DNA of 64,000 bases from Mycobacterium sp. 852002-50816_SCH5313054-b (lineage in GTDB: Bacteria > Actinomycetota > Actinomycetes > Mycobacteriales > Mycobacteriaceae). The stretch lies in assembly GCF_001667185.1 (NCBI RefSeq), contig NZ_LZIC01000068.1, forward strand, positions 62,001-126,000. The letters run 5' to 3'. The translations under genes and the position numbers were made by a program. Each line of letters starts with the position of its first letter. Within the stretch, counting starts at the first letter, position 1. The notes beneath the pieces are model-generated. The model was not told the origin of the DNA. It was given only the letters and a program-made list of their open reading frames with translations, and made no database searches. Of this stretch, positions 1 to 8,415 are shown one piece after another.

Positions 1-963
1 TTTTGTCACGCGGAAAACCCCGTCGATGACCGACCGCGTTCGCTGGACCTCCCAGATCGTCGCTTGCCGCAGCTCCGACCCGCCTGCGTCCACCTCTTCG
101 GCCAACCTGGCAAGGAGTCGCGGGTGCCGGCGCAGCCGCTCAACTGCCCATGCGAGAGTCGTCGCGGTGGTCTCATAGCCGGCGGCCAGCAAGGTAAGAA
201 GCTCGTCGGCGATGTGCTGCTTGGGTATCGGCGAGCCGTCCTCATAGCGAGCCCGCAGCATTAGCGAGAGCACGTCGTTGCGCTGCTCGAAGGCCGAATC
301 GGTAAGCGCGTCGCGGATCAGACTATCGATGATCGCGTCATAGCGCTTGCGGTAGGCCCGGTGGCATCCCCCCGGGCTCCATGGGCCGAAATCCCGTCGC
401 GCGATGGACGGCAGCACCGCGATCCGGGAGCCGAGTGCCACCCAGGGTGGGAGCAGCCCACGCAGTTCGTCAAGCGCGGCGCCCTCGGCGCCAAACACTG
501 CCCGCAGGAGCGCGTTGAGGGTGATGCGCATCATCGACGGCAGCGTCTCGAACTCAGTGCCCTCGGGCCAGGTCGCGGTCTCGCGCATCACCTCGTGTTC
601 GATGAGGGATTCGTAGCACTGCATCCGCTTGCCGTGAAATGCCGGCACAACTAGCTTGCGGCGCTTGCGATGTTCGTCGCCGTCGAGGCTGAACGTCGAC
701 CCTGGACCGAACACTGCGCCGAGGAGTGTCGCCCCTCCGACGAGGTCGGCGCTCATCGTAAAGAGGTCCTTGATCTGGGCCGGGTCGCTGATGACGACGG
801 TTTTGCCGAAGATCGGCATGTTGAGGGTAAAGGCCCTGCCGTAGCGCCTGGCCAGAGTCCTCTCCGTCCTTTCCCGCGCCGTAGCAAAGACGACGCCTTG
901 AACGACCTTCGGTATCCGCGGCCCACGCGGAAGCCGCACGGGGTCGGTCGTTGCTGCGCCCAT
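1..963 (-). CDS. Cytochrome P450, CYP135/137/138-like (N-terminal 321 codons, runs off left edge)
   Basis: A haem monooxygenase probably hydroxylating a lipid or steroid-like substrate, cytosolic. The reverse strand stays open from the ATG at 963 to the first base, so the C-terminal haem-cysteine loop lies outside the window. Visible: an N-terminus rich in LPRGPR (proline-rich hinge type), a C-helix region with DGDEHRKRRKLVVPAF, the I-helix motif AAGYETTATTLAW carrying the acid-threonine pair, and near the edge EVQRTRSVID, which fits the K-helix ExxR. AGGAGG lies about ten bases before the ATG, supporting this start. No ferredoxin or reductase gene is adjacent. P450 identity is secure; the subfamily is a guess from overall wording. 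Confidence 0.9.
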   Translation of the reverse strand, partial: MGAATTDPVRLPRGPRIPKVVQGVVFATARERTERTLARRYGRAFTLNMPIFGKTVVISDPAQIKDLFTMSADLVGGATLLGAVFGPGSTFSLDGDEHRKRRKLVVPAFHGKRMQCYESLIEHEVMRETATWPEGTEFETLPSMMRITLNALLRAVFGAEGAALDELRGLLPPWVALGSRIAVLPSIARRDFGPWSPGGCHRAYRKRYDAIIDSLIRDALTDSAFEQRNDVLSLMLRARYEDGSPIPKQHIADELLTLLAAGYETTATTLAWAVERLRRHPRLLARLAEEVDAGGSELRQATIWEVQRTRSVIDGVFRVTK

Positions 964-1723
964 GTTCTGACGCCTCCTGACGTGGCCGACGGTTATTGAG
1001 AAGTCGCAGACGGGCACTGTGACGTCCCCGCCTGAAGGCTAGGGGGTCCGCGACAGTCGCCGACGAATCTCCTTGTGCCGGTGGGTGTACAGCGATGCGG
1101 ATACTTGCGGCACTCGCACCACAGTCTGCAGCGATCGCGGGGAAAGGCCCATCCGGTAAAGGGTTGATTAAGCAGACGAGTCGCTGTCCCCCGATTGGGG
1201 ACTGCTGGCTGTCCCGACCGCCGCGCGCCGGCGCATGTCGCCGGGCCGGCGCAGCTGTGGGTTCTGCACCGGCTGCTGTCAGCCTGGTAAGCGGGGTTGC
1301 TAGTGCCCTCAGGACCCCGGCGGTCGGTGCCGTCTAACGGCCGCGCAAAGTCAGACCACGCTGGCGCGCGCCAAGCAGGACATGGTCGGATGGCGCAAAT
1401 CGCGACCCCACCCGATTGTCGGAACACCCAGCCCCGGGCGCGACTTACCCACGCGCGTGCACGTTCCCGCCGGTTTTGATATCGATTACGACGATGTATT
1501 CCGAGCGGCCTCGTTTGATCCATCACCTGAATTGCACACTGTTTGCGCCGGGCTCATCTCAGGAAAGGGGAGGTCACGTGGTTCCCAGAAGCCTCATCGT
1601 TGGCCAGGTAGGCGAGGTCAACAAGCAGGCAGCGGCGTTTCCGGTGCACCCGAAGCTGGTTGCACACAATGATTCTCGACTCTTCGTGCGTGCCCGGACC
1701 ACCCTCAACTCGAACACCGATTG
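964..1723. other. Gene-poor stretch between P450 and dehalogenase
   Basis: About 760 bases with no convincing gene on either strand. The open frames here have no recognisable domain and poor codon-position bias. The part next to 963 should hold the P450 promoter; the rest may be decayed coding DNA. A GTG at 1577 follows a good GGGGAGG, but its 75-codon frame runs antisense into the dehalogenase end and matches nothing I know. Confidence 0.5.
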
Positions 1724-2674
1724 TTATGGACGGCCCGCAATTTCCAACCCGGTGAGCAGGGTGAGCAGTTCCTCGGCCAGCCGCTCGCCGCGATCTTCCT
1801 GAAGGAAGTGCGCGGCGCCCTCGATCCTCACCTGGTCGCTCGCGGTCGGGATCAAGTCGCAAAAGAGTTGTCCGGCCTGAGGGTAGGGAAAGACGGGGTC
1901 GGTGTCGGAGAACGCAACGAGCGCGGGCTTATGCCACCGTGACAGCTCATCGGAGATCGCTAGCATCTCCTTGGCACCCACGGCGTCGTCGCCGGTGGGC
2001 ACCAGCAGCGGGAATTGGGCTGCGCCGGCTTTTGACTCAACGGTAGGAAACGGAGCGTCGTAGGCGGCGACGACGTCATCGGAAAGCTCACTCGTGGTGC
2101 CGCCTTGGACAACAAAGCCAACGGGTAGGTCAGGGTTCTTTTCAGCGAATGCGCGCCAGGCCAAAAAACCTTTGGACACCCGCCCGCTAAACAGACCGGT
2201 ATTGAGGATCATCAGCGCACCAACCCTGCTGGTGTTCTCCACCGCCCATCGCAGCCCGATCGGGCCGCCCCAGTCCTGCACGACAACAGTCGCGTCGTGC
2301 AGGTCAAGAGCACCAAGCACTTTGGCGATCAATTCACTGTGGCGATCGAACGTGTACCAGCGGCGGTCAGTGGGCTTGTCGGAGCGGCCGAAGCCGGCGT
2401 AATCGGGAACTATGACCCGGTGCCCGGCCGCGACGAGCGGTGGCAGCATCTTGCGGTAGAGGTAAGCCCAGGTTGGCTCGCCGTGAAAACACACCACCGG
2501 CGATCCCTCGCGCGGGCCCTCATCCAGGTAATGCATCCGCAGCCCATCCAGTTCCAGGTAGTGCGGTGCGAAGTCGTACCCCGGCAGATGCTCGAAACGC
2601 GAATCTGGCGTGCGGAATACCTCCGCGGGATTGAGGCTCAACGTCGTCTCCGTTCGGTGCGGGGGCCGCGCCAT
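1724..2674 (-). CDS. Haloalkane dehalogenase, DhlA/DhmA-like (HLD-I)
   Basis: Alpha/beta-hydrolase that cleaves carbon-halogen bonds by an Asp nucleophile, giving alcohol plus halide. From the 2674 ATG (316 aa): FRTPDSRFEHLPGYDF at the N-terminus as in DhlA/DhmA, oxyanion and halide-site motif HGEPTW (64-69), nucleophile elbow VQDWGG (Asp134), acid in SDTDP (Asp259) and catalytic His289 in AAHFLQED. The frame opens at 2725, but that start would lie inside the TetR operator, so an internal start is preferred; a TTG at 2641 preceded by GGAG is an alternative and would begin where DhmA-type proteins do. Divergent from the TetR at 2746, its likely repressor. Natural substrate unknown. Confidence 0.85.
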   Translation of the reverse strand: MARPPHRTETTLSLNPAEVFRTPDSRFEHLPGYDFAPHYLELDGLRMHYLDEGPREGSPVVCFHGEPTWAYLYRKMLPPLVAAGHRVIVPDYAGFGRSDKPTDRRWYTFDRHSELIAKVLGALDLHDATVVVQDWGGPIGLRWAVENTSRVGALMILNTGLFSGRVSKGFLAWRAFAEKNPDLPVGFVVQGGTTSELSDDVVAAYDAPFPTVESKAGAAQFPLLVPTGDDAVGAKEMLAISDELSRWHKPALVAFSDTDPVFPYPQAGQLFCDLIPTASDQVRIEGAAHFLQEDRGERLAEELLTLLTGLEIAGRP

Positions 2675-2709
2675 TGACGCGTGTGGACACTGCACAACAT
2701 AACTGGGTT

Positions 2710-2725
2710 TTGACCGACCGGTCAA
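2710..2725. promoter_or_regulatory. TetR-type operator between dehalogenase and tetR
   Basis: TTGACCGACCGGTCAA, an inverted repeat with TTGACC/GGTCAA arms, sits 20 bases before the tetR ATG and just upstream of the dehalogenase. The GACCG-CGGTC layout is typical of TetR-family sites. A shared site controlling both genes is inferred. Confidence 0.6.
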
Positions 2726-2745
2726 CTATCCGATACGATTCCTGG

Positions 2746-3369
2746 ATGCCGCGGACCTCCGACGCTCGTGACCGCATCGTGTCAACGGCGGCGCGATTGT
2801 TCCTCGAGCGCAGCTACCACGATGTGGGCGTGGAGGAACTTTGTGCGGTGGCTGATGTTCGCAAGGGCAGTTTCTACCACTACTTCTCCTCGAAAGCCGA
2901 ACTGGCGAACGCGGTTATCGATCTGCACATGCAGGTATTCCAAGCGCGTCTGGAAATCGCGCCGGGCGCTACATCCGCCGAGAAGTTGCGCGCGATTCCC
3001 GAAGCAATCGGCGCCATCCAGGCAGCTCTCCATGCGCAGTTCGGGCGGTTCGTCGGCTGTCCATTCGGCAACATTGCCGCCGAACTGTCGACCACCGACG
3101 AAGTGGTACGCGTCCATCTGGCTGCACGGTTGGCCACGCTGGAAGATCAACTCGCGAAAGTTTGCCGAGAAGCCGCCGCTCACAACATGTTGCGAAAAGG
3201 TGTCGACCCGGACCGACTCGCACATGCCTTGTTCGCCCACTACCAGGGACATATCTTGCTCGCCAAGTTGCATGGTTCGAGTGTCTCTGCCCTGGCGCCC
3301 GCGCTGCACGAGTTCATCGACGGCTACCTAAGTGACCCGGCCGGGAAGAGGTCGCGCAAGCCTGTGTGA
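2746..3369 (+). CDS. TetR/AcrR family regulator
   Basis: One-component repressor, 207 aa. The N-terminal helix-turn-helix reads RIVSTAARLFLERSYHDVGVEEL followed by ADVRKGSFYHYFSSKAEL, the classical TetR DNA-binding signature; the C-terminal part is the ligand and dimer domain. The open frame begins earlier (2674), but the ATG at 2746 gives the normal family start and leaves the palindrome at 2710-2725 upstream. Divergent from the haloalkane dehalogenase, so the ligand is plausibly a halogenated or related small molecule. The stop codon overlaps a permease remnant that starts at 3366. Confidence 0.88.
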   Translation: MPRTSDARDRIVSTAARLFLERSYHDVGVEELCAVADVRKGSFYHYFSSKAELANAVIDLHMQVFQARLEIAPGATSAEKLRAIPEAIGAIQAALHAQFGRFVGCPFGNIAAELSTTDEVVRVHLAARLATLEDQLAKVCREAAAHNMLRKGVDPDRLAHALFAHYQGHILLAKLHGSSVSALAPALHEFIDGYLSDPAGKRSRKPV

Positions 3370-3497
3370 CGCTGCTCGGTGATGCGGTCGCGGCGGAGCT
3401 GATCGCCTCCTCGAAGGGTTTCGGTTTCCTCATAGACAGCCAGAAAACCGGCCGCACCGATGTGATGCTGCCGGCGATCTCCTGCGCGCCGGTTTAG
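3366..3497 (+). pseudogene. Remnant of SsuC/TauC-type ABC transporter permease (C-terminal scrap)
   Basis: A 44-codon open stretch ending in TAG at 3495-3497 reads GDAVAAELIASSKGFGFLI then DSQKTGRTDVMLPAI. This matches the C-terminal signature of nitrate/sulfonate/taurine-type BPD permeases (a VVAE-ASSGLGxLI...Q...TDxVFA pattern). Only this end of the domain is present, with no membrane helices or ATPase beside it, so it is a relic. It overlaps the last codons of tetR, implying that the dehalogenase-tetR pair was joined to a truncated transporter locus. The assignment is by recalled pattern only. Confidence 0.45.
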
Positions 3498-3533
3498 GCA
3501 TTCTTTGGACCCCGGGCCCGACGCTAGAGCGCA

Positions 3534-3597
3534 GCGCACTCGCACTTTTCCACGCTGCCGTCGATTTCGACGAAGAGTTGCCGCAGTGCGAGTGCGC
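3534..3597. repeat. Composite intergenic palindrome, possible bidirectional terminator
   Basis: Perfect 13-base arms (3534-3546 and 3585-3597, GCGCACTCGCACT and its complement) enclose 38 bases that themselves contain CGTCGATTTCGACG, a second hairpin. It lies between convergent genes (tetR side and the Eis-like gene), where a two-way terminator would be expected. There is no U-tract. Confidence 0.5.
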
Positions 3598-3644
3598 GGC
3601 AACAAAACCGGCTTTCCAGCGCTCCGCCCCGATCATCACGATCA

Positions 3645-4862
3645 TCAGAAGAAGAACCCGGCGTGCGGCGCGTCGGGCACCGCGAACATGCGATCGGCGA
3701 GGGCAAGCGTCGCCGGGTTGTCGGCTCGGGCCAGCCTGGCGACGGCCAGGTCGCGCCAGGTGGCGCCGCCGAGCAGCGCGGCACCCAGCGCCTCAACGCC
3801 GGTGCGCAGCTGGGCGGGTCGGTCCGTCAGTTCCGCGCCGTCGACGGTGATGGTGAAGCTGGCCGAATTGTGCGGCAGCAGAGGGTCATCGACCGCGATC
3901 GTGACCGACTCATCGCCGGCGTATCGACGCGCAGCCAGTGCGGCTTGCGCGTCGACGACGCGCAGCCACGTCTCGTCCCGCACCGCGGTTACCCGCACGG
4001 CTCGCCGATCCATCAGCAACCAGGGCAGCGGATCGTCGACGGGCAGCATCCAGAACACCACGCGGTCAATGAGATCGAGCCCGAGCAAAAAGCGCAACAG
4101 GCCGACGTAGGCGTCGGGAGTGGGCGCGAAGAAGTCCTCGACGGCGATGGTGCGCTGGTCGCTGACGAACCACGCCCCGGTGTCGACGGGACGGTAGCGG
4201 GCGAAACCGGTCTCGGACCCTGGGTCGCCATGCACCGCGACATACGAAGGGCCCGGCGAGGATTCGGTGCGCAGTCGCACGCTGTGCCACCACACCTCGG
4301 GTCGGTCGATGGTACCCGGGCGCGCCGGTCGATGCGCGGTGTAGATCCCGGGCAGGACATCCCACGCCTGACCCGGGTCCAGCAGTCGCACCGGACCCCC
4401 CGGCGCCGCCTCGGGACGCAACGCCGCCCGTGCCGTCTGGACCTCCACCGTCTGCGACGAACTCGCCACACCGTAGCCGAACCGCTCATAGATCGTCGCC
4501 TCCGAGGCGCGCAGCGTCGCGACCACCTCGCCCCGTGCGGCGAAGTCGTCCAGCTGATGGCGGATCAGCTCGGTGGCGATCCCTTTGCGGGTGAACGACG
4601 GCAGCACCCCGATGTGCGTCACGGCGGCATGACCGACGATCGCTCCGCCGGGGAGGGTGAGTCCGCTTGTCACCGCATCGGCGGTGCCCACGAGTTGCCC
4701 TCCGATGAAAGCTCCGATCGTGCGGCCGGGCTCGAGCAGCTCGGTGATCTGACCGGGCGCCAGGTTCGACAGCGGGGGAAACCCGACCATCGCGGCGCGA
4801 AACACATTCGCCGCGGCGATCAGGTCGTCCTCGCTGTCGAGGACGCGGATGTCGGAGGTCAT
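3645..4862 (-). CDS. Eis-family GNAT N-acetyltransferase
   Basis: Acetyl-CoA-dependent N-acetyltransferase of the Eis type (405 aa, near the usual 400). The N-terminal GNAT fold has the acetyl-CoA loop in THIGVLPSFTRKGIATELI, followed by ASEATIYERFGYGVASSS, which closely resembles the Eis ASEGGIYGRFGYG block. A second GNAT-like and an SCP2-like C-terminal region follow, and the protein ends in FFF, matching the aromatic C-terminus that Eis proteins use in the active site. Eis enzymes acetylate lysines and aminoglycosides; the substrate here is unknown. It differs enough from tuberculosis Eis to be a paralogue. It stands alone, 46 bases downstream of the fadE start. Confidence 0.82.
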   Translation of the reverse strand: MTSDIRVLDSEDDLIAAANVFRAAMVGFPPLSNLAPGQITELLEPGRTIGAFIGGQLVGTADAVTSGLTLPGGAIVGHAAVTHIGVLPSFTRKGIATELIRHQLDDFAARGEVVATLRASEATIYERFGYGVASSSQTVEVQTARAALRPEAAPGGPVRLLDPGQAWDVLPGIYTAHRPARPGTIDRPEVWWHSVRLRTESSPGPSYVAVHGDPGSETGFARYRPVDTGAWFVSDQRTIAVEDFFAPTPDAYVGLLRFLLGLDLIDRVVFWMLPVDDPLPWLLMDRRAVRVTAVRDETWLRVVDAQAALAARRYAGDESVTIAVDDPLLPHNSASFTITVDGAELTDRPAQLRTGVEALGAALLGGATWRDLAVARLARADNPATLALADRMFAVPDAPHAGFFF

Positions 4863-4908
4863 GCCGCCATCATGGCGCGTGGCCTTGGCGACGGTTCCGG
4901 CGCGGTGC

Positions 4909-6120
4909 CTAACGGATCTGCAGGCCGGTCAGCGCGCGCGAAATGACCAGGCGCTGAATCTCGCTGGTGCCCTCGAAGATGGTGAAGATCTTCGCATCGC
5001 GGTGCATCCGCTCCACGGGGTAGTCGCGGGTGTACCCGTTGCCGCCCAGGATCTGGATGGCCTCGTCGGTGACGTAGACCGCGGTCTCGCTGGCCACCAG
5101 CTTGGCCATCGACCCCTCCGCCGAGTCAAAGCTCTGGTTGTTGCGCGCCATCCATCCGGCGCGCCACACCAGCATGCGCGCCGCGTCGATGCGGCTCTTC
5201 ATGTCGGCGAGCTTGAACGCGATGGCCTGGAACTCGCCGATCTTATGGCCGAATTGCTCGCGCTGGCAGGCATAGTCGAGCGCGTATTCATAGGCCGCCC
5301 GTGCCACCCCGACGGCCATCGCGCCGACCGTGGGCCGGGTGCGCTCGAAGGTCTTCATCGCGGCCTGTCCGCGCGACGAGGCGCCGGACTTGACCCGGGC
5401 GATGCGCTCCTCGAACTTCTCCCGGCCGCCCAGGATGGTGTCCTCGGGGAGCCGGACGTTGTCCAGCACCACCTCGGCGGTGTGCGACGCGCGGATGCCG
5501 TGCTTCTTGAACTTCTGGCCCTGCGACAGCCCGTGGGCGCCCGGCGGGATGACGAATGTGGCCTGGCCGCGGGTGCCGAGTTCGGGATACACCGACGCCA
5601 CCACGATGTGCACGTTGGCGATGCCGCCGTTGGTCGCCCACGTCTTGGTGCCGTTGAGGACCCATTCGCCGGTCGCCTCGTCGAACCGCGCGCGGGTGCG
5701 GATGGCGCCGACGTCGGAACCCGCGTCGGGCTCCGATGAACAGAACGCCCCGAGTTTGGGTTCGTCGGGCGTGCCGAACATCTCGGGCAGCCAGCGGCCC
5801 AGCTGTTCGGGAGTTCCGTTGCCCGCCAATGCCGCTGCCGCCAGCCCGGTGCCCAGGATGGACAGCGCGATGCCGGCGTCACCCCAGAACATCTCCTCGA
5901 ACGTCGTGAGAAAGCCCAGGCCCGTCGGCTCGGCGGCCTGCTGCGCAAAGAAATCGGGGGAGTACAGGCCCACCTTCGCGGCCTCCTGGATCACGGGCCA
6001 CGGGGTTTCCTCCCGCTCATCCCATTCCGACGCGGCGGGACGTATCACGTCGGCTGCAAACTTGTGCACCCAGTCGCGCACCTCGATCACGTCGTCGCTC
6101 AGTTGCAGTGAGAATGTCAC
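4909..6120 (-). CDS. Acyl-CoA dehydrogenase (FadE)
   Basis: FAD-dependent alpha,beta-dehydrogenation of acyl-CoA, 403 aa, full length. Motifs: [15 protein letters not shown] (FAD and substrate loop), [49 protein letters not shown], and the catalytic-base region [16 protein letters not shown] with Glu383. It lies 27 bases downstream of the TetR that starts at 6750, on the same strand, so the two form a small operon controlled by the site at 6752-6773. Chain length or steroid specificity cannot be told from sequence. Confidence 0.9.
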   Translation of the reverse strand: MTFSLQLSDDVIEVRDWVHKFAADVIRPAASEWDEREETPWPVIQEAAKVGLYSPDFFAQQAAEPTGLGFLTTFEEMFWGDAGIALSILGTGLAAAALAGNGTPEQLGRWLPEMFGTPDEPKLGAFCSSEPDAGSDVGAIRTRARFDEATGEWVLNGTKTWATNGGIANVHIVVASVYPELGTRGQATFVIPPGAHGLSQGQKFKKHGIRASHTAEVVLDNVRLPEDTILGGREKFEERIARVKSGASSRGQAAMKTFERTRPTVGAMAVGVARAAYEYALDYACQREQFGHKIGEFQAIAFKLADMKSRIDAARMLVWRAGWMARNNQSFDSAEGSMAKLVASETAVYVTDEAIQILGGNGYTRDYPVERMHRDAKIFTIFEGTSEIQRLVISRALTGLQIR

Positions 6121-6147
6121 AGCTTCACTCCTGAAATGTATTGATAG

Positions 6148-6750
6148 TTAACGGTTCCGGTATTGGGCGAGGACGCTCACGGTCTGGTTGACCCATGCCT
6201 CGAAGTAACGGTCCTCGTCGATGTTGCCGGGCAACCGCCCGGTCAGGGCTTGCAGCGTCGCGGCATAGGACAACGACCCGATCGCCGCCGCCGCGGTGGC
6301 CTCGGGATCGGGTATGCGCGTGCGGCCGGAGTTGTTGGTCGCGACCAGCTCGTCGGCGAAGCGCTGATACGCGTTGTCCGTGATGACCTGCCACGTCTTC
6401 TCGTCGAGATCGCCCAGCTCGTCGGGCTCGCGCAGCATGACCTTGAGCAGTTCCTCACTCTGTTTCAGGTTGTCCCAGATCAGCCGGCCGGCGGTGCGCA
6501 CCGCCTGCTCGACGCTGCCCGGCGCCCCGGCGTCGTACTGCTCCCGCGCCGCCACGATGCCGTCGATCCGGTGCGCCACCGCGGCCTCCAACAGCTCGCG
6601 CTTGGAGCCGAAGTGCTTGTACAGCGCGCCGGAACCGGGCGCCAGGCCGGACGCCCGCTGGATGTCGGCCACCGAAGTCGCCGCGTAGCCCTTGGCGGCG
6701 AACAGGCTCATCGCCGCGGCCAGCAGCCGATCACGACCCGACGTCTGCAT
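6148..6750 (-). CDS. TetR family regulator of the fadE operon
   Basis: Two-hundred-residue TetR protein: RDRLLAAAMSLFAAKGYAATSVADIQRASGLAPGSGALYKHF is given here only by its key parts, FAAKGYAATSV and GALYKHFGSKREL. The longest frame starts at 6768, but that start lies inside a near-perfect palindrome, so the ATG at 6750 is preferred. It is first in the operon with the acyl-CoA dehydrogenase, so its ligand is plausibly an acyl-CoA or fatty acid. Confidence 0.86.
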   Translation of the reverse strand: MQTSGRDRLLAAAMSLFAAKGYAATSVADIQRASGLAPGSGALYKHFGSKRELLEAAVAHRIDGIVAAREQYDAGAPGSVEQAVRTAGRLIWDNLKQSEELLKVMLREPDELGDLDEKTWQVITDNAYQRFADELVATNNSGRTRIPDPEATAAAAIGSLSYAATLQALTGRLPGNIDEDRYFEAWVNQTVSVLAQYRNR

Positions 6751-6751
6751 A

Positions 6752-6773
6752 GGTGAGAGAGTACTCACTCACC
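6752..6773. promoter_or_regulatory. TetR operator ahead of tetR-fadE
   Basis: A 22-base inverted repeat, GGTGAGAGAGT / ACTCACTCACC, with 20 of 22 positions symmetrical, ends one base before the chosen TetR start codon. The GAGTGAGTACTCACTC-like core is a typical TetR site. Autoregulation is inferred. Confidence 0.6.
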
Positions 6774-6982
6774 CCGGCAACGGGAAAGGCCGTGTAGCGC
6801 AACTCACAGCGCGGGGTTTCGCTGCTCGGCCAACGACGCCGGAGCCGGTGTGTGACCTGGGCCGGCACACGCCACGCCTATATTCTGAGTTCGATGTCCA
6901 ACCCCGGGGCGAACACGGAATGCCGGCTGAGCGACGGCGCCGCGGCCGAATGTTTCGGCGGCCGCCACGGGTGGGCTGAGCG

Positions 6983-8353
6983 ATGACCCCCGACGCTCCT
7001 CTGTTCGGCCAAGTTCGCCTCCCGATGCGCGTGCTGTCGCTGCGCACCATCGTCATAGTCGCCGCGCTGTCGGTGATCACTCTGGTCGTCCTGTTGGGCG
7101 CATGGGTGTGGATCGGCGTCACCAACGATCAGTACAGCCAGCTCGATCGCCGGCTGGATTCCGTGAGCAGTTTGGGTGACATCAATACGTTGATCAACAG
7201 TGGGCGGCTCACCAGCCCCGACCACACCCTTCCGGACGGCAACTTGGTGCGCACCGCCCGCATCGGCGACATGACAGTGTCCGTTCCCGGCAACATAGTG
7301 CTGCCCCGACTGCCCAACGGGTACGCCAACACCACCATCAACGGGGTGCAGTACCGGGTGCGCACCTTCACCGCCGGGCCCGCCTCGATCGCGCTCGCCG
7401 CGCCGCTGGCCGAGGCCCAGCATCGAATCAACGAACTGCACCTGCGGGTGCTGTTGATCTGCGGCAGCGTCATCGGCGGCACCGTGCTGGTCGGCTGGGT
7501 GATCTCCTTGATCATGGTCAATCCGTTCCTGCTGCTGGCGCAGCAAGCCCGTGCGATCAGCGCTCAGTCCAGTCCGGACGAGGTACAGGTCCGTGGCGTC
7601 CGCGAGGCCGTGGAGATCGCCGAAGCGGTCGAGGGCATGCTGGCCCGCATCGGCGACGAGCAAGGGCGCACCAAGGCCGCGCTCGAGTCGGCCCGCGACT
7701 TCGCCGCCGTCGCCTCACACGAGCTGCGCACACCGCTGACCGCCATGCGCACCAACCTAGAAGTGTTGTCCACCTTGGAGTTACCCGCCGAGCAGCGCCA
7801 CGAGGTGCTCGGCGATGTCATACGCACCCAGAGCCGGATCGAAGCGACGTTGACGGCGCTCGAACGGCTGGCGCAGGGGGAGCTGACCACCGTCGATGAT
7901 TTTGTCCCCTTCGACATCACCGAGCTACTGGATCGCGCCGCGCACGACGCGTTTCGCATCTACCCCGGTGTGGACGTGTCGCTGGTGCCGTCGCCCACGG
8001 TGCTGATGGTGGGGCTGCCCACCGGGCTGCGGCTGGTCATCGACAACGCCATCGCGAATGCCGTCAAGCACGGCGGGGCCACCGAAATTCAACTCAACGT
8101 CAGCAGTTCCGGTGAGGGCGTGGAGATTGCGGTCGACGACAACGGCACCGGTGTCCCCGAAGACGAACGCACCGCGGTCTTCGCGCGCTTCTCCCGCGGT
8201 TCCACCGCATCGCGCGCGGGTTCGGGGTTGGGGTTGGCGCTCGTCGCCCAGCAGGCCGAGTTGCACGGCGGCTCGGCCGCCCTGCACGCCAGTCCGCTGG
8301 GCGGCACGCGTCTGCTGCTCAAGCTGGCCGGCGACGGGCGCGGCCCGGCATAA
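6983..8353 (+). CDS. PrrB-like sensor histidine kinase, orphan
   Basis: Membrane sensor kinase of 456 aa. TM1 about 21-45, an extracytoplasmic sensor loop, TM2 about 153-178, a HAMP-like linker, then the DHp motif FAAVASHELRTPLTAM with phospho-acceptor His246, and the ATPase boxes NAIANAVKHGG, DDNGTGVPEDE and GSGLGLALVAQQ. The kinase core closely resembles mycobacterial PrrB (TNLEVLSTL, RTQSRIEATL, LERLAQGEL, RIYP-VDVSLVPSP are shared wording), whereas the sensor loop differs. PrrB normally follows the response regulator gene prrA; no receiver-domain gene is present here, so this is an orphan paralogue. Start uncertain: ATG 6983 or ATG 7025. Confidence 0.87.
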   Translation: MTPDAPLFGQVRLPMRVLSLRTIVIVAALSVITLVVLLGAWVWIGVTNDQYSQLDRRLDSVSSLGDINTLINSGRLTSPDHTLPDGNLVRTARIGDMTVSVPGNIVLPRLPNGYANTTINGVQYRVRTFTAGPASIALAAPLAEAQHRINELHLRVLLICGSVIGGTVLVGWVISLIMVNPFLLLAQQARAISAQSSPDEVQVRGVREAVEIAEAVEGMLARIGDEQGRTKAALESARDFAAVASHELRTPLTAMRTNLEVLSTLELPAEQRHEVLGDVIRTQSRIEATLTALERLAQGELTTVDDFVPFDITELLDRAAHDAFRIYPGVDVSLVPSPTVLMVGLPTGLRLVIDNAIANAVKHGGATEIQLNVSSSGEGVEIAVDDNGTGVPEDERTAVFARFSRGSTASRAGSGLGLALVAQQAELHGGSAALHASPLGGTRLLLKLAGDGRGPA

Positions 8354-8359
8354 CGCGTG

Positions 8360-8406
8360 GCCTGATATCAGGCATCTTGACATGTATCAGCCAGATTGAT
8401 ATCAAT
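8360..8406. promoter_or_regulatory. Two perfect palindromes with embedded promoter ahead of the nitroreductase
   Basis: GCCTGATATCAGGC (8360-8373) and ATTGATATCAAT (8395-8406) are both perfect palindromes sharing the core TGATATCA. Between them TTGACA (8377-8382) with 17 bases to TATCAA (8400-8405) forms a reasonable promoter, so the second palindrome covers the -10 region. The ATG at 8416 would leave only a very short leader. Confidence 0.5.
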
Positions 8407-8415
8407 TGAGGCGAA

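Noticed and set aside
993..1526. 177-codon reverse-strand open frame upstream of the P450
   Set aside because: Arg/Trp/Cys-rich translation without any motif, typical of a chance frame in GC-rich DNA.
1577..1802. Possible 75-codon gene after GGGGAGG at GTG 1577
   Set aside because: Good ribosome site, but no recognisable content, and it runs antisense into the dehalogenase C-terminus. Not enough to call.
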